A stretch of DNA of 64,000 bases from positions 85,639,342 through 85,703,341 of the forward strand of contig CM035407.1 in assembly GCA_020310875.1 (NCBI GenBank), given 5' to 3'. Below the pieces are notes generated by a model that was not told the origin of the DNA, did no database searches, and was given only the letters and a program-made list of their open reading frames with translations. Shown here one piece after another: positions 20,721-33,019 of this stretch (position 1 is its first letter; every line of letters starts with the position of its first letter). Position numbers and translations under genes: made by a program. Source of the stretch: Ceratopteris richardii. Lineage: Eukaryota; Streptophyta; Polypodiopsida; Polypodiales; Pteridaceae.

Positions 20721-23700
20721 GGTAGGACTTCATATGCTAGAGGATGTGGAAGAAGCTTTCAACGTCAGTCCTACAATAACAACTATTATAATTATGCATC
20801 ACCTCAAAAGGATGACATGAATCTCATCTTGAATGCAACACAAGAAGTAATAGGTGAAGATCAAAGGGTATTTTATATTGACTCAGGATGTAGCAATCAT
20901 CTGAGTGGCAACATATCATTGATGACTGATATGGAAGCAAAGGTGACTGGACATATAGTTCAAATGGGAGACAACACCAAACATAAAGTTGAAAGCATTG
21001 GATCAGGGAAGACAAAGAGTGGAAGCACACTCTTAATCAAGGTACTTTATGTTCTTGCTATTCCTAAAAACTTGATAAGTGTAGGAAAAATTGTGGAGAA
21101 AGGATATGAAGTCAGATTCTCAAATGATGGTGTTTATGTGCAAGATCCAAATCAGGGATATAGAAGTATCATTACAGGTCAAAAAGAAGGAAGGATTTTT
21201 ACTCTCAAGGTTCAAGGTAATGTGGGACATGCATTGTTTACTTATGGAAGTGAAAAGATGTCTGAGTTAGACCTATGGCATAAAAGGCTAGGTCACTTTA
21301 ATGAGAAAGCCATAAAAGAAATGTCAAAGAATGATGTAGTGCTTAGATTGCCAAATGTTGAAGGTCAACACATGGTATACAAGTGTGAAGCTTGTCAATT
21401 AGGTAAAGTTCACAGAAGCTCATACAATAAATCAGGATACAGGTATTCAAATATGCTTGAGTTGGTTCATATAGATGTGTGGCGTCCTTCAAGGGACTAT
21501 AGCATAAATGGATCTAGATATTATGTGTTGTTTGTTGATGATGCAACAAGATGGATTACACTTTATGTAATCAAGGACAAATCTGAAGTGTTCAAGACAT
21601 TCAAACATTATCATGCTTATGCAAAAAGGATTTCAGGACAAAAGCTAAAGAGGGTGAGATCAGATGGAGGGGGAGAATATTTTTCTAAATATTTTTCTAA
21701 AGAACTTGATGATTATTTGTGGAATGCAAGTATAAAAAGAGAAGTAACTTGCAGGTACTCACCTCAAAAAAATGGATCTACAGAAAGAAGAAATAGAAAT
21801 CTTGTAGAGTTTGCAAGATCAATGATGAAAGAGAAGAATTATCCCAACTACATCTGGGTAAAAGGTATCAACACTGCAACATACCTTGTGAATAGGTTAC
21901 CTTGTAAAGATTTGGATGGTATAACACCTTATGAAGCATGGTGGGGTAAGAAACCTACTCTTGATCATTGTAAGGTATTTGTATGTTTGGCATATGCTTA
22001 TGTTCCTTCTCAATTAAGACATAAGCTAGAACCCAAAGCAGAGAAGTATGTGTTTACTGGGTATGATGATAGACAAATGGGATACAGATTGTAGAGTCCA
22101 TCTACAATGCAATCTCTTGTTACAAAAGATGTTACATTTGATGAGGAAAGTACATGGTACATAGGTTCAACTAATGATTATGCAAATTTTGAAGAAATAC
22201 AAAGGAAAGGGAAGACAAAATTAAAGGTGTATGAAGAAGATATTGATAATGATGATTGTAAAAGTAAATTGTAGGGCAATGATGAAGATAGGCCAAGATT
22301 CGATCCAGAATCAAATGTGGCTGAGACTTCAAGGAGTGCAGAGGTCATAAGATCTTTGAGAGAAAGAAAGGAACCTATCAGGTATAGTTATGACACATCT
22401 TTCTTAACAACAAAAGATTATGCTTATATTGTGAAGATAGAGGAAGATCCAACCACATATGAAGAAGCTAAAGGAAAATAGAATCGGGATAAGGCAATGC
22501 AAGAAGAGTATGATGCTCTGCTTGAGAATGAAACATGGGAATTGGTGTCAAGACCAAAGAACCAGAAGGTAATTGGATGTAAGTGGGTGTATAAGACAAA
22601 GAGGTTTGCAAATGGTGAGGTGTCTAGGTATAAAGCTAGACTTGTGGTTAAAGGTTATGCCCAAACTTATGGGGTAGATTATGATGAAACCTTTAGTCAA
22701 ATTACTAAGATGTCTACAATAAGAACCTTAATTGCTATTGCTTCCTGTAAAGGATGGAAATTGTCACAATTAGATGTGAAGAATACATTTCTGAATGGAT
22801 ATATTGCAGAGGTGTACATGGAGCAACCAAAGGGTTTCATGGATTCCATTGGATCAGATTATGTATGTAAGCTCAAGAGAGCTTTATATGGTTTGAAGCA
22901 GGCCCCAAGGGCATGGAACTACAGGCTTGTTAAATTCTTTAATGAATGGGGATATCAAGCTTCAAAAGCAGATAGTAGCTTGCTAGTGAAGGCAAGTGAA
23001 GATGGGTTCATATATATGTGTATTTATGTTGATGATATTATTGTCACAGGTACAGATGCTCAAGGAATCAAGGAGCTTAAGAAGCAAATAGAAAAGGAGT
23101 TTAAGATAAGTGATTTGGGAAACTTGTCTTATTTCTTAGGAATACAGATTGTGTATACTCAACATGGAGTCTATGTTACACAAGAGAGATACTTGAAGAA
23201 TCTTTTGGTCAAGTTCAACATGGAAGATTGCAAGCCTTCAACCACACCATTGCAGTTGGTGTCTTATCACAATTTATGCATTGTCCAAAGAAAACTCATT
23301 AGATTGTAGCTCAAAGGGTACTTAGATATATCAAGGAAACCCTGAGTGAAGGTTTGTGTTATGGTTTTACTTCTAACACAAGAATCAAAGTGTTTAGTGA
23401 TGCAGATTGGGCAGGTAATTTAGATGATAGAAGGTCTACTCATGGTTATATATGTTATATTGGAGATAAGTTAGTTTCTTGGTGCTCAAAGAAGCAACAT
23501 ACAGTTCCTCTGTCATCCACAGAAGCTGAGTATAAAGGAATGGTAGAGGCTGCAAAAGAAGTGATATGGTTGAAGACCTTATTGAAGAGTTTTGGAACTG
23601 ATCAAAGTAATCCAATTATTTTTGGAGACAACATGAGTTCATTATATTTGGCAGCTAATCCTATTTTTCATGCCATGACTAAACACATAGAGATTTAGTA

Positions 23701-23833
23701 TCATTTCTTGAGGGAAAAGGTACTTGAAAAAGAGATTGAAGTCTTGTATACACCAACAAAAGAGCAAGCTATAGATATGTTGACAAAGATCTTAGATAGA
23801 TCTAAGCTACACAAGTTTAAAGAGATGGCATGA
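20577..23833 (+). pseudogene. Element E pol: protease, integrase, RT, RNase H (broken)
   Basis: One frame runs from 20577 to 23309. Protease motif FYIDSGCSNHLSG is near 20870; the GAG-pre-integrase domain contains LWHKRLGHFN and CEACQLGKVHRS. Integrase shows HIDVW, a second catalytic region VRSDGGGEY, and SPQKNGSTERRN. RT shows CIYVDDIIVTG near 23020. In-frame TAG stops at 22092, 22272 and 22479 break it; the one at 22479 probably replaced a Trp. Near 23240-23310 a deletion of roughly 50 codons plus a frameshift joins RT to RNase H, whose motifs include FSDADWAGNLDDRRST and SSTEAEYKGM. RNase H has a further stop at 23696 and ends with ..KFKEMA at 23833. Confidence 0.92.
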
Positions 23834-23863
23834 ATAAAGAAGATTGGCATAATCAAAATAAGT

Positions 23864-23877
23864 GATTTAGGGGAAGC
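23864..23877 (+). other. Polypurine tract (element E)
   Basis: The purine-rich ttaggggaagc lies immediately upstream of the 3' LTR start, as expected for plus-strand DNA priming. Confidence 0.7.
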
Positions 23878-24813
23878 TATTGGAGAAAAGCAATCCCTAA
23901 TTTATGATTATGAAGAAGTTGAAGCAAGTCACAAATCAAAATGAAGTCAAAGAAGTCATTGAAGGAAGTGAAGAGAATTCAGAAATATAGATTGTATACA
24001 TATGTACATTACATATGAAAATTCTTGTTCAACGGATATAGATGAAGAAATAGGTGAGAGAGTCATTAGAAGAAAAGTGTCCATGAGATAGATGTGTAGA
24101 GAGTCATCTTTTTGAGTTAGCATCGAGTCTTTCTTTGATTTCTCTGAGGCTGATCATGTAGATTAGGAAATATTTTGTACACGTCTAATCTAGAAGCTAA
24201 TCAAGCCATGTTCAAAGTTTCATGGTCCGATTTCTTCTAGGTTGTGTGTATGATCAATAGGAACATGTATATGTAAAGTCTGTAGATAGACCTCTCAGAG
24301 TCTCGCACTTTTTTGTGTTAGTGCTTTGCTTGGATCTCATTGCACAGTGTAATGTTTTTTTATAAATGAGCACTCAAATCTAAGTTAGAAGGTAAAGAAA
24401 CTATGGCTAAAATCATTTAGAAAAACGGGACTTGTGCTATGAGAAATCAACTTGTAAAGTTGACTATGTCAAAGTTCCTTGTTCAAAAAGACAGTTTCTA
24501 ACATACTTTTGGTCTTAATGATCCAGTCAGAATTTTAATGATTCTTTTGAGAATCTAATCAATGTTATGGTTGCAAAAGGTAGCGTTAAGGTATATGCAT
24601 CATTAGATTGAAGAAATTTGAAGCTATGTGCAGGTAATGAAGTTAAATTATGAAGCAGCCTTCTTGAAGAAAAAGGAATTTCACACAGAGAAGTGTTTGT
24701 GAACGATTTTGTAAGTCAAGGTAACATTTGTGTAAAGATTGGTCTATGATTGATATAGAGGTGTTCTTAAATCAGTATAGATCAATCCTTTGGAGATTTA
24801 GAGGTCTACAACA
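23878..24813 (+). repeat. Element E 3' LTR (936 bp)
   Basis: Starts TATTGGAGAAAAGC (the canonical TG is mutated to TA) and ends TCTACAACA. It aligns with the 5' LTR except for a gap of about 76 bases near 24044 and many substitutions. Confidence 0.9.
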
Positions 24814-24936
24814 TCTATCTCTCGCATGCACACACATTGTTGCACTCACCGGGTTTCATTTACAACAATAGGGAGGGGAAAGAAAGAAGACGGAGAAATA
24901 ATAATACCTACCAAAGAAACATTACGAAAAACTCAC

Positions 24937-25033
<97 letters not shown>

Positions 25034-26096
25034 ACTCACAAATACGTATGCTCACATCTTTTCATGCATACCACACACACACACACATACCACACTTTAT
25101 TCAATCAACACACACACACCACTCTTTAACACATAACTCACACACACCATTCTTTAACACATTCACTTTAATTACACAATTCACTCGCAGCACTCTTTCA
25201 CACACTTGAATCGCATAACTCACTCACACCACTCTTTTAACACACTTTTCAAACACATCTTACATATTTAGATTGATTTTTTTTTGTAATTCTTTAATAC
25301 TTTTAATTTAGGTTCACACTAAGGAATAATATACTTAAATACTTTAATAGTTACATACACACACTATTATGATAGATAATTAAATCATAATATAAAATAT
25401 ATTAACTAACTGTATTCATTTATTTGTTAAATCAAATGTTCACACACATCACATATATGTAAATGCTCACACACATACACACCTATACATACATATACAC
25501 ATTGAAACCCTCACACACATTCACAAATGCACTAACTTAAATACTCACATGCATACATAAAATACAAATACAGACACATACTCTAATACGTATTCTATAT
25601 CCCTTATAAACAAAACACACACTCTTAAATGAAGACATCTCACATTGGAACTTTGAAGTACAGATTTTGGAGGAACAACATGACTCGAATGTTCCTATCC
25701 ATGAAGCACAAAACCTATTCAATTCGTGTGCACACAATTCAACATGCCCACATTTTACCTCATATCCTCATTTTGAATAAGTTGTTCTTGCCCATACTTC
25801 TCATATAAATATGTGTCTGTCTATTCATTTACTTCAATGCTCATTCATACACATGGCACATACTTAATCATACCCATGCTCACAAGGTTCAATATATTTG
25901 TTCTTAGGACTTGCTTTCAATCATATAGGATAGCATAAACATAAAGAATTCATATGATGAAGTCCCTGATCAATTTACATCTTATAGATTTACTACCTGC
26001 TGGTACTAGAGAGAGATTAGTAAAAGACATCTTATCAAAGGTGTTTCAGAGAGATTAAAATAACCAATCTAAAAACTAAATTTTTTATTTTCCTAT
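24814..26096. other. Low-complexity DNA with TA and CA microsatellites, no gene
   Basis: Contains a TA run at 24942-25030, then CA-rich repeats (cacacac, actctttaacaca) to about 25260, and scattered cacaca words to about 25560. Short ORFs (24826-25209, 25537-25737) are repeat translations or chance. Nothing else recognised. Confidence 0.75.
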
Positions 26097-26581
26097 AGTC
26101 AAGTCGAAGGATGAAATTTTTCCGACAGCGATGATCCACCAAAGTATGAATTTTTCAAATACATCTATGGATCTATGTATGCGCAAGGATGGCATGTGTC
26201 ATGCTATATGCATATTCCAAAAAAGCTGACTTTGTCAGACCATCATGATGGTCCGAAACCAATGTCAAATCTGACAAAAAATGCAAAATCTTACTTTTTC
26301 AGAGCTTCCTTGTTGTACTAGAGTTCTTTATCTGCAAGAAAACTCACAAAAACACAAGCATGAACTCGCACAAGAGCTCTCTCACTCACTCTCTCTCTCT
26401 CTCTCGCATGCGTAAATGAGAAGAATGGGGAGAATAGGTGGATATAGTGAATTTTTTGATTTTTTTGGAGTGGAAGAAGATGATGTGGAGATGTAGGGGA
26501 GGTATATGGGAGATGAAAAACACTAAAAACTATGCAAAAACAACAACAAAAATTGAAATTATTTACCTTCCAACACCAATT
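26097..26581 (-). mobile_element. Element J leader fragment (gypsy)
   Basis: The part near 26340-26580 resembles the leader next to the primer-binding site of element B: a purine-rich gatgtggag/gaagatgatg stretch, then ttaccttccaacacc, matching ttaccttccaacatc in B. No CGAT array and no gag are present. The left limit is approximate. The primer-binding site expected to its right is missing; repeat DNA takes its place. Confidence 0.55.
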
Positions 26582-26647
26582 CTTGCTATACTCTTGCTAT
26601 ACTCTTGCTATACTCTTGCTATACTCTTGCTATACTCTTGCTATACT
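26582..26647. repeat. Six tandem copies of cttgctatact (11 bp)
   Basis: Six identical 11-base units in a row, at the junction where a gypsy primer-binding site would be expected between leader and LTR. Confidence 0.95.
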
Positions 26648-26648
26648 C

Positions 26649-26693
26649 TCACATTCACTACTTCTTGCTATACGCAAGAAGTAGTGAATGTGA
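26649..26693. repeat. Perfect 20-bp inverted repeat with 5-base loop
   Basis: Arms at 26649-26668 and 26674-26693 are exact reverse complements around the loop tatac. The left arm follows directly from the 11-bp repeat, and the right arm leads into the LTR. This looks like a foldback duplication made during repair or reverse transcription. Confidence 0.93.
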
Positions 26694-27258
26694 AGGTGAG
26701 AAGCATGAGAATGCACACACACAAGGAAGAGACAAATGAGACAAAATGGAAGGTAGAAAGTACACCCTATTGCTCAAGAACACTATTACAAGCTCAATTT
26801 TGCTCTAAGCTCACACTAACCAACCTCAAAAATGAGCTCTCTAGCTCTGTTTATAGATTCTAGATTAGTTTTGACCAGTTTCACATCTAGTGTCTGGCAT
26901 AGTTAGGAAATAGGTTATAGGGATCATTTGGAGGTCTAAATGAGATCTAAAAATTACCAAGATTGGTATGCTCAATCTACCTGAGCTCCTCAAGCTCGAG
27001 GACTCCTCGGCTTGCACAAAATGGAGCTACTAAATACAAAACTAGGTGTTTTATGATACATATATTACAAAAGTGATGAAAATCACTATTTCATGTTTTG
27101 AAAAAGTGTTATCAAGTATATTTGTTTGGAAAAAAAATGACTGCATGGCTCCCCGCAACCCTTTATAGTCCACCTCTACATACTTCCTTTGTGTTGATGC
27201 ATTTGGCTGCTGCCAACAGTTCCCATGCACAAATAAAGATGTGTGCACACCCTACAAC
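26694..27258 (-). repeat. Element J LTR (gypsy, B/C/M family, left end lost)
   Basis: Aligns with the element B LTR. Shared blocks include the CA-rich start (aggtgagaagcatgag, matching M), aaaaatgagct.tc.agctc, tagtgtctggcatagtta, gctcctcaagctcgaggactc and aaaatcact. The right end, caacccaata, corresponds to an element-strand start of TATTGGG, a mutated TGTTG. A polypurine-tract-like motif follows it. Confidence 0.75.
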
Positions 27259-27273
27259 CCAATACTCTCCTCC
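27259..27273 (-). other. Polypurine-tract-like motif next to element J LTR
   Basis: On the minus strand this reads AGGGGGAGGAGAG directly before the LTR start. The same motif with a similar flank (TGTC.TCC..GACA on the plus strand) stands at 11268 and 51705. Confidence 0.6.
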
Positions 27274-29340
27274 CCCTAGACTTTGTCATCCTCGACAAAG
27301 CTAAGATAAGAGGAGCATACATAGTTGAACTAGTCCAAGTTTGAGTCTTCAAGTCTCCAAGTCTGCAAGTCTTCAAGTCTTCAGGTCTTCAGGTCTTCAA
27401 TGTTGAGCGACACAATCCTCATCAGAGGTAGTAAGCCCAACATACATTCAGCTGAGCACTCCCTTAAAAGACTAGAAAAGCCTTCACGCGGAGCTCCCAA
27501 AGTTGTATTTAACACATACAAAAGCAAGTAGACTGTATTTGATTGAAAAAAATGCATTCAATAACATGTATTCCTTGTAACTTTAGTTTCCAACTTAGGA
27601 GAAAGATCCAATCCTACAATTCTATGTTTTTCTCGAGATAAGTCCTCATAAAGGTCTTCTTGTTCGTGCAAGACAAAGAAATGGCTCCAAAAGGCAAGGA
27701 GCCCATTAATAGCAAGAACCTATAGAGTTCCATTTCTCATGTCACAATCATATGGTCCTCCCTATCATGTTATCAACTAGGTCATGTGTGACAGTTAGAA
27801 AGTTCCTTGAGTTCCAATTTTTAGCATGTGGTATGAAAGCGTGGACATGCGCAAGCTTTGAACATTATGTAAGCATAATACAATGTGTATCATTTGCAAA
27901 ATAAATATGCATGGGTAGAGATCAGGAAACGTTCAATTCATTACAAGCTAATTCTTGCAAATCATGGTATCAAAACATCTAACTAGGGGTCAAAAAGGAT
28001 CAACATTGAAGTTCTATGTGTGTAGGCTTTTCTATGTGTTTATGAAAAACTTCTACCATGAACCATAACAAATCTTTCAAACCTCTCGAATCCCAAAAAG
28101 ATTTAGCATATGTAATCATCTATTATCCGATTATCTAGTAAATAGCAGTTACAAGGCTATGATTTAAACAATATAGAAAACTATTCCTTGCTTTTAGTGC
28201 CTAGAAGTGTGCATCCTTGTTGGCCTATGCAAGTCATTTCATGTGTGATGGGTTGCAATGAGAAGCAAAGGTGAGTGCATTACAAAGTGAAGCATGCCTC
28301 TGATTGTGATAAAGCATGCAGGTAATTCATCAAGAGAACCACAAAGTAGGAGAACATGACATTTTTATGCCCTCAATCACACAAATTTCTCAAAAATTAA
28401 TCATAAATTAGCTCGATGTAGAGACTTTTTCTCTATAGCTGAGTTTCGAATCACCCCCACATGGGTGAGTCACAAGACTCAAAACCTAGTATCAATGCTC
28501 CACATCAAAAAAATCTATGAGTAACTCCTAAACACATCCATCATTTTCAAGAGATCAACCCTTACGTTTCAAGCCATCCAATATGATACCACACATCAAT
28601 GTAGTCGAAGCATCATAGTCAAAACGTTACTTTTTTAGAGACATTCGGACATCACACCAATAACCACACTAAGACCAATGGTCACTTATAGTCCAAATAG
28701 TATGAGCAGAATACTTCATACATGTCTGTAGTAGAATCACCAACATTATTACATTAGTTATGTCACTCAAAGACATCTGGGAACCATCAGCTTGAGATGC
28801 ACTCCCTAAATACAGTAGTCACACACCTACACAAGAAAGCCACCTAATGCAGAGAACATGAAAGGCATTGGTTTCTTAAGAATATGGGCACACATGAGCA
28901 AAAATCTTAACTTCACAATGAAGTATGTGTTTGCTTAGATCTAGCACAAAAAACATTAATTTAAAAATCTCTCGACTATAGTTAAAGACCAACACAGCTT
29001 GACTTCTTTGCTTCAGATTACGCATGAATGTGTATCAAGAGGATTCCGTAAAAGGAAGTGAGCAGGCATGTAGTCTGAGTGTTCCCCTTGCATGGCAGAT
29101 CACCTGTTTACTTGTGGAATTTGAAGGGAACTCATCGAGCATAACTGAGAGTGAGGAACATGGATAGCTCCCCGCCAAATCTACAAATCATTCTTATTAC
29201 AAATATAAACGCGTACATAATCATAAGTTCATGTTGAGCATGCATAAGGAGTAGAAAAGGAGAAACCTAGCTCTGTGCTTATACATTGTCCAACGTCTAC
29301 ATCGAACTATCTTCAGACCTATTACATCAGCCTACATCAC
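27274..29340. other. Unidentified decayed DNA, probably retroelement debris
   Basis: No recognisable coding sequence. 27332-27400 is a short degenerate repeat of cttcaagtct-like words. If J is a 3' LTR, this would be the 3' internal part of its element, but I find no domain to confirm that. The AT-rich remainder has no long ORF. Confidence 0.5.
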
Positions 29341-30880
29341 TAATTAGTATCATATAAGAAAAAAGAATGGAGAGAAGCCATGCAGGAAGAACTGGAAGCA
29401 CTTAAGGAAAACCATACTTGGGACTTGGTTCCCAAGAAGCCAAGCATGAAGGTAATAAGATCCAGGTGGATATATAAAATAAAAAAGAATTCAAATGGCT
29501 CTATAAACATGTACAAGGCAAGGCTAGTGGGAAAGGGATTTTCTCAAACCCATGGAGTGGACTATGAAGAAACTTTTTCACCTGTGGCTAAGATGCCAAT
29601 AATTAGGGTCTTGGTAAGTATTGCTGCCTCTAAGAACTGGAATCTATATCAGTTAGATGTCAAGAATGCAGTCTTAAATGGATGGATATCAGAAGAAGTG
29701 CATATGGCACAATCACCAGGGCTTGAAGATAAAGATAAACTAGGTTTTGTATGCAAGCTAAGGAAGGCATTGTATGGACTAAAGCAAGCTCCTAGATCTT
29801 GGAATCACAGGCTTGTTAGTTATTTGCAGGATCAAAGTTTTGTGGATTTCAAGGTAGATTCTTCTTTATTTATAAAGAAAACCAACTCAGAAGTTATCTA
29901 CTTATGTGTCTATGTGGATGGCATTATCATTACAGGGAATGATGCTAATTGCATCAAATAGGTTAAAGCTCAACTAATGGAAGAATTCAAAATCAGTGGT
30001 CTTGGTTTTTTAACATACTTTCTTGGTCTAGAACTTGTATATACAGATTCTGGTGTGTTTATTACTCAGAGGAAGTATATCCATGATATGTTGGTAAAAT
30101 TCAAGATGGAGAATACTAAAATTGCAGGTACACCTATGGAACTCAACCATAAGCTTAGTTCTCATGAAGGAGAACTCCTTGATGATGTTACAGGTTGCCA
30201 AAAACTTGTTGGGATTCTCAACTATGCTACTCTAACAAGAGCAAACATTGTTTATGGAGTAAGTACATTAAGTGAGTTTATGCAAGCACCAAGGAAGCCT
30301 CACATGGAAGCTACCAAGAGGGTGCTAAAGTATTTAAAGGGTACCATAAATGAAGGGTTATTTTATCCCTTTACTTCTGATTTAGACATAAAGATGTATT
30401 TTGATCTAGATTGGGCTGGTTCCAAGGGTGATAGGAGGAGCACCTCAAGATACTTGTCTTTTGCAGGTTCAAAGCTTATATCATGGTCATCTAAGAAGCA
30501 ACCAAATGTGGCCTCATTATCTACAGAAGCAGAATACAGAGCCCTAGCAAATACAACTCAAGAGGCTATGTGGCTCAAGCAACTCTATGCAGATTTGGGA
30601 TTACCTTACACTCCAATAATCTTTGGAGACAACACTTCATTTGGCTGCTAATCATGTATATCATGCAAGGACTAAGCACATTTAAGTGCACTATCATTAT
30701 GTAATGGAGAAAGTGTTTAGCAAGGATATTCAACTATCCTATGTATCTACTAATTTACAATGTGTAGATATACTTACAAAATCTTTGGATGTAACCAAGA
30801 TGAACAGATTCAAATTGATGATTGGTTTACAAGAGCTCAAGGTTTGGTGCAAAAGATTCCAAGCCCACATACTTGGATGA
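29341..30880 (+). pseudogene. Relic F: Ty1/copia RT and RNase H
   Basis: Begins abruptly at the RT N-terminus (KEWREAMQEELEALKENHTW), so the 5' part is lost. RT motifs include YKARLVGKGFSQTHGVDYEE and LYGLKQAPRSWN. The active site near 29915 reads YVDG instead of YVDD, removing a catalytic aspartate. A TAG at 29959 interrupts the frame, which resumes at 29962 with ..FKISGLGFLTYFLGLEL. RNase H shows FDLDWAGSKGDRRST and STEAEYRALA. A frameshift near 30640 moves the last part (HYHYVMEKVFSKDIQL..DILTKSL) into another frame, ending at 30880. No LTR can be paired with it. Confidence 0.9.
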
Positions 30881-31004
30881 ATAGCCTATTAGTGAAGTCT
30901 TAAATGATCAATCCCTTGTAAAATCAAGTATATTTACTTTTGTAAAAGTGCACTACTTGCATGTGGAGTTAGAAAGCATCAAGTCTGTTGATTGATGCAC
31001 CCTG

Positions 31005-31325
31005 AAAATGTCGGACATGTCCTATAATTTGCTAAACATCATACTCAACGTGTAGTTCATTATTTTTTATGAAATCACTCATGATTGGTAGATGCCTAAG
31101 CTAATTAGACATCACCAAACGGAATTAAGCTAATTTCTATTGTGCTCAGAGAACTATTCAATATACTAAACAGATGTAGAGACATGAATAGCAAGTTTTT
31201 GATCTTGGATTAATTTCTTACCTATCTATTTTGATCCATTGATTAGTGGATCAAGTTACAACCATCATAAATGATTATTTATGATCATTAGCTAGCTAAA
31301 GAGGCCCACTTCTGTTGGAGCAAGT
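31005..31325. repeat. Diverged direct repeat, copy 1
   Basis: Aligns roughly with 32105-32395. Shared words include ggaattaagctaatt, tgtgctc.gagaa, aatagcaagtt and atctgttttgat/atctattttgat. Divergence is substantial, so the duplication is old. Confidence 0.7.
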
Positions 31326-32104
31326 CTATGACAAGCCTAAGTATTGGCTTGAGTCCCACAAAGTCATAGAAGAAGCTTTAAAATGAAGACTATGCAAAGT
31401 TCACTTGTGAACTACCTCTTGTAACTTTTGAAGACTTTACTTAATGTAAAAATGAAAGAATCTTAAGTGGTTGAGTCCACTTGATCAAAAAAGGAAAGAG
31501 GAGCCATGAATTCATGATTTGTGGTAGGTAGAGAATCAAATCAATCACTAATTGATTGGAGAGTGATTGAGGGAAGTTAGCCTCCCAAGCTCAACTATAA
31601 ATAGATGGCAGTTTTAGTCGTGGTTAGAGAGACCTATGTGAAGACATCCAAGAGCTGAGCTTTATGCCATATCAAGGTGTGATTCCAAGGCACACATATG
31701 TATCAGTAAGTACATTGTATTGTACAAGCAATATACTTTCATTTTCATGATCATTTGAGTTCATATTTCCATGTTCTTGTGAACTGTACTACTCACTGCC
31801 ATATCTCTCAGTTTTCTCAGTCAGATTGCAGAGATGGTTTCTCTGTGCTTGGTGCATCATTTTCAGTGATTTAACTTGGTAAAGTTAGCTCTATAAGTCT
31901 ACTATATGCTCATCAATTTTCATTTCATTTGGGTGTTTCCATCTTCAGTTATGTTCAATTGAAGTCAACATAACTGTCTAATATAATCATACTTACCCAA
32001 ATTCAATCATACTGTCTAATATAATCATACAAATTTTCATAATCATTGGATTCTTATATCTTGAGTTATGTTCATTTTTCTGCTCACTGGTCTCATTACT
32101 GTAG
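31314..32104 (+). other. Possible LTR-like segment between the direct repeats
   Basis: Starts TGTTGGAGCAAGTC and has a good TATA box, TATAAATAG, at 31596-31604, like the start of a copia LTR. No partner LTR, primer site or clear CA end is visible. It follows copia relic F by about 430 bases, so it may be what remains of that element's 3' LTR. Confidence 0.3.
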
Positions 32105-32395
32105 CAGCCCGTGAAAATTGGGATGATGTCATCCGTTGTTAAACATCTTTCTCAGTGTGTGGTTCAATATTTTTAATGGAATTACTCTTGAAAGTTAGCT
32201 CTTTAAGTTAACTAGACTTCATCAAGAGGAATTAAGCTAATTGCTGCTGTGCTCGGAGAATTATGCAAAACACTGGACACGTGTATGAACCAAAATAGCA
32301 AGTTCTTCACCTCTGAGCTAACTCCAACTTATCTGTTTTGATCTATCTTTTTGAGAGTGATCTTCCAAGGTACATAGGGTGTCTAATACATCCAT
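32105..32395. repeat. Diverged direct repeat, copy 2
   Basis: Partner of 31005-31325, offset by about 1.1 kb. Confidence 0.7.
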
Positions 32396-33019
32396 TGGCA
32401 AGCTAAAAGGGTCCACCACATACTCCTGGAGTTCATTTGGCTGGTGTAGATCAAGGATTTTGCAACACCTCTTCATCTTCAAGCACATACCTATCCATCT
32501 CTTCACAACTACACTCTCCAGCAATTGTTGGTGTTAAGCAGGTTTAAGTAACACCACTTCATCTCTAAAGACTATCAACCATCTCCTCAAACATCAACCG
32601 TACCAGCCTCATCAATCGAGAGCGGTACAATTGAAAAGCACAACTCAAACTCAAACCTCACAATAAGAAAAAGCTTGAACTTAGATCTTGCTCCTACATA
32701 GAGGATGACTTGGAGAAGGGCCCAACTCGTCCTGTTGTGCCCCATGTAGGCAAGGAGCGAAGCTCATAGGAGAGCATGAAGCTTCACCATCAAGCCTTCA
32801 AAACCCTAGCACGCATGAAGTGGTTATTGCAGGTGGGGAGCAAGGATCTCAACCCACCATGGCCATGAGTGGCACAAATGAAGGGAGGAGAGCAAGAAAT
32901 TCTAGACCCCAAAAAGGGAAAAGAGGGAATGGAACACAGGAGGGAGAAGTTAATCCACCCACTACAAAATAACATGCACACCTTCTAGTGTTAAGAAGAG
33001 AGAGAATGAGGGAGAAGTT
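32396..33019. other. No recognisable gene
   Basis: Unassigned DNA. Short ORFs on the minus strand (32318-32524, 32790-32981) lack motifs or homologous neighbours. Confidence 0.5.

Larger units (their letters stand above)
18787..24813 (+). mobile_element. Element E: complete but defective Ty1/copia LTR retrotransposon
   Basis: Both LTRs are present (18787-19800 and 23878-24813). Between them are an initiator tRNA-Met primer-binding site, gag, protease, integrase, RT, RNase H in copia order, and a polypurine tract. Flanking pentamers tctct (18782-18786) and tctat (24814-24818) fit a target-site duplication with one change, created in a CT microsatellite. Gag has frameshifts and stops, pol has at least four premature stops and an internal deletion, and the LTRs differ by many substitutions plus an indel of about 76 bases. 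The insertion is therefore old. Confidence 0.93.
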
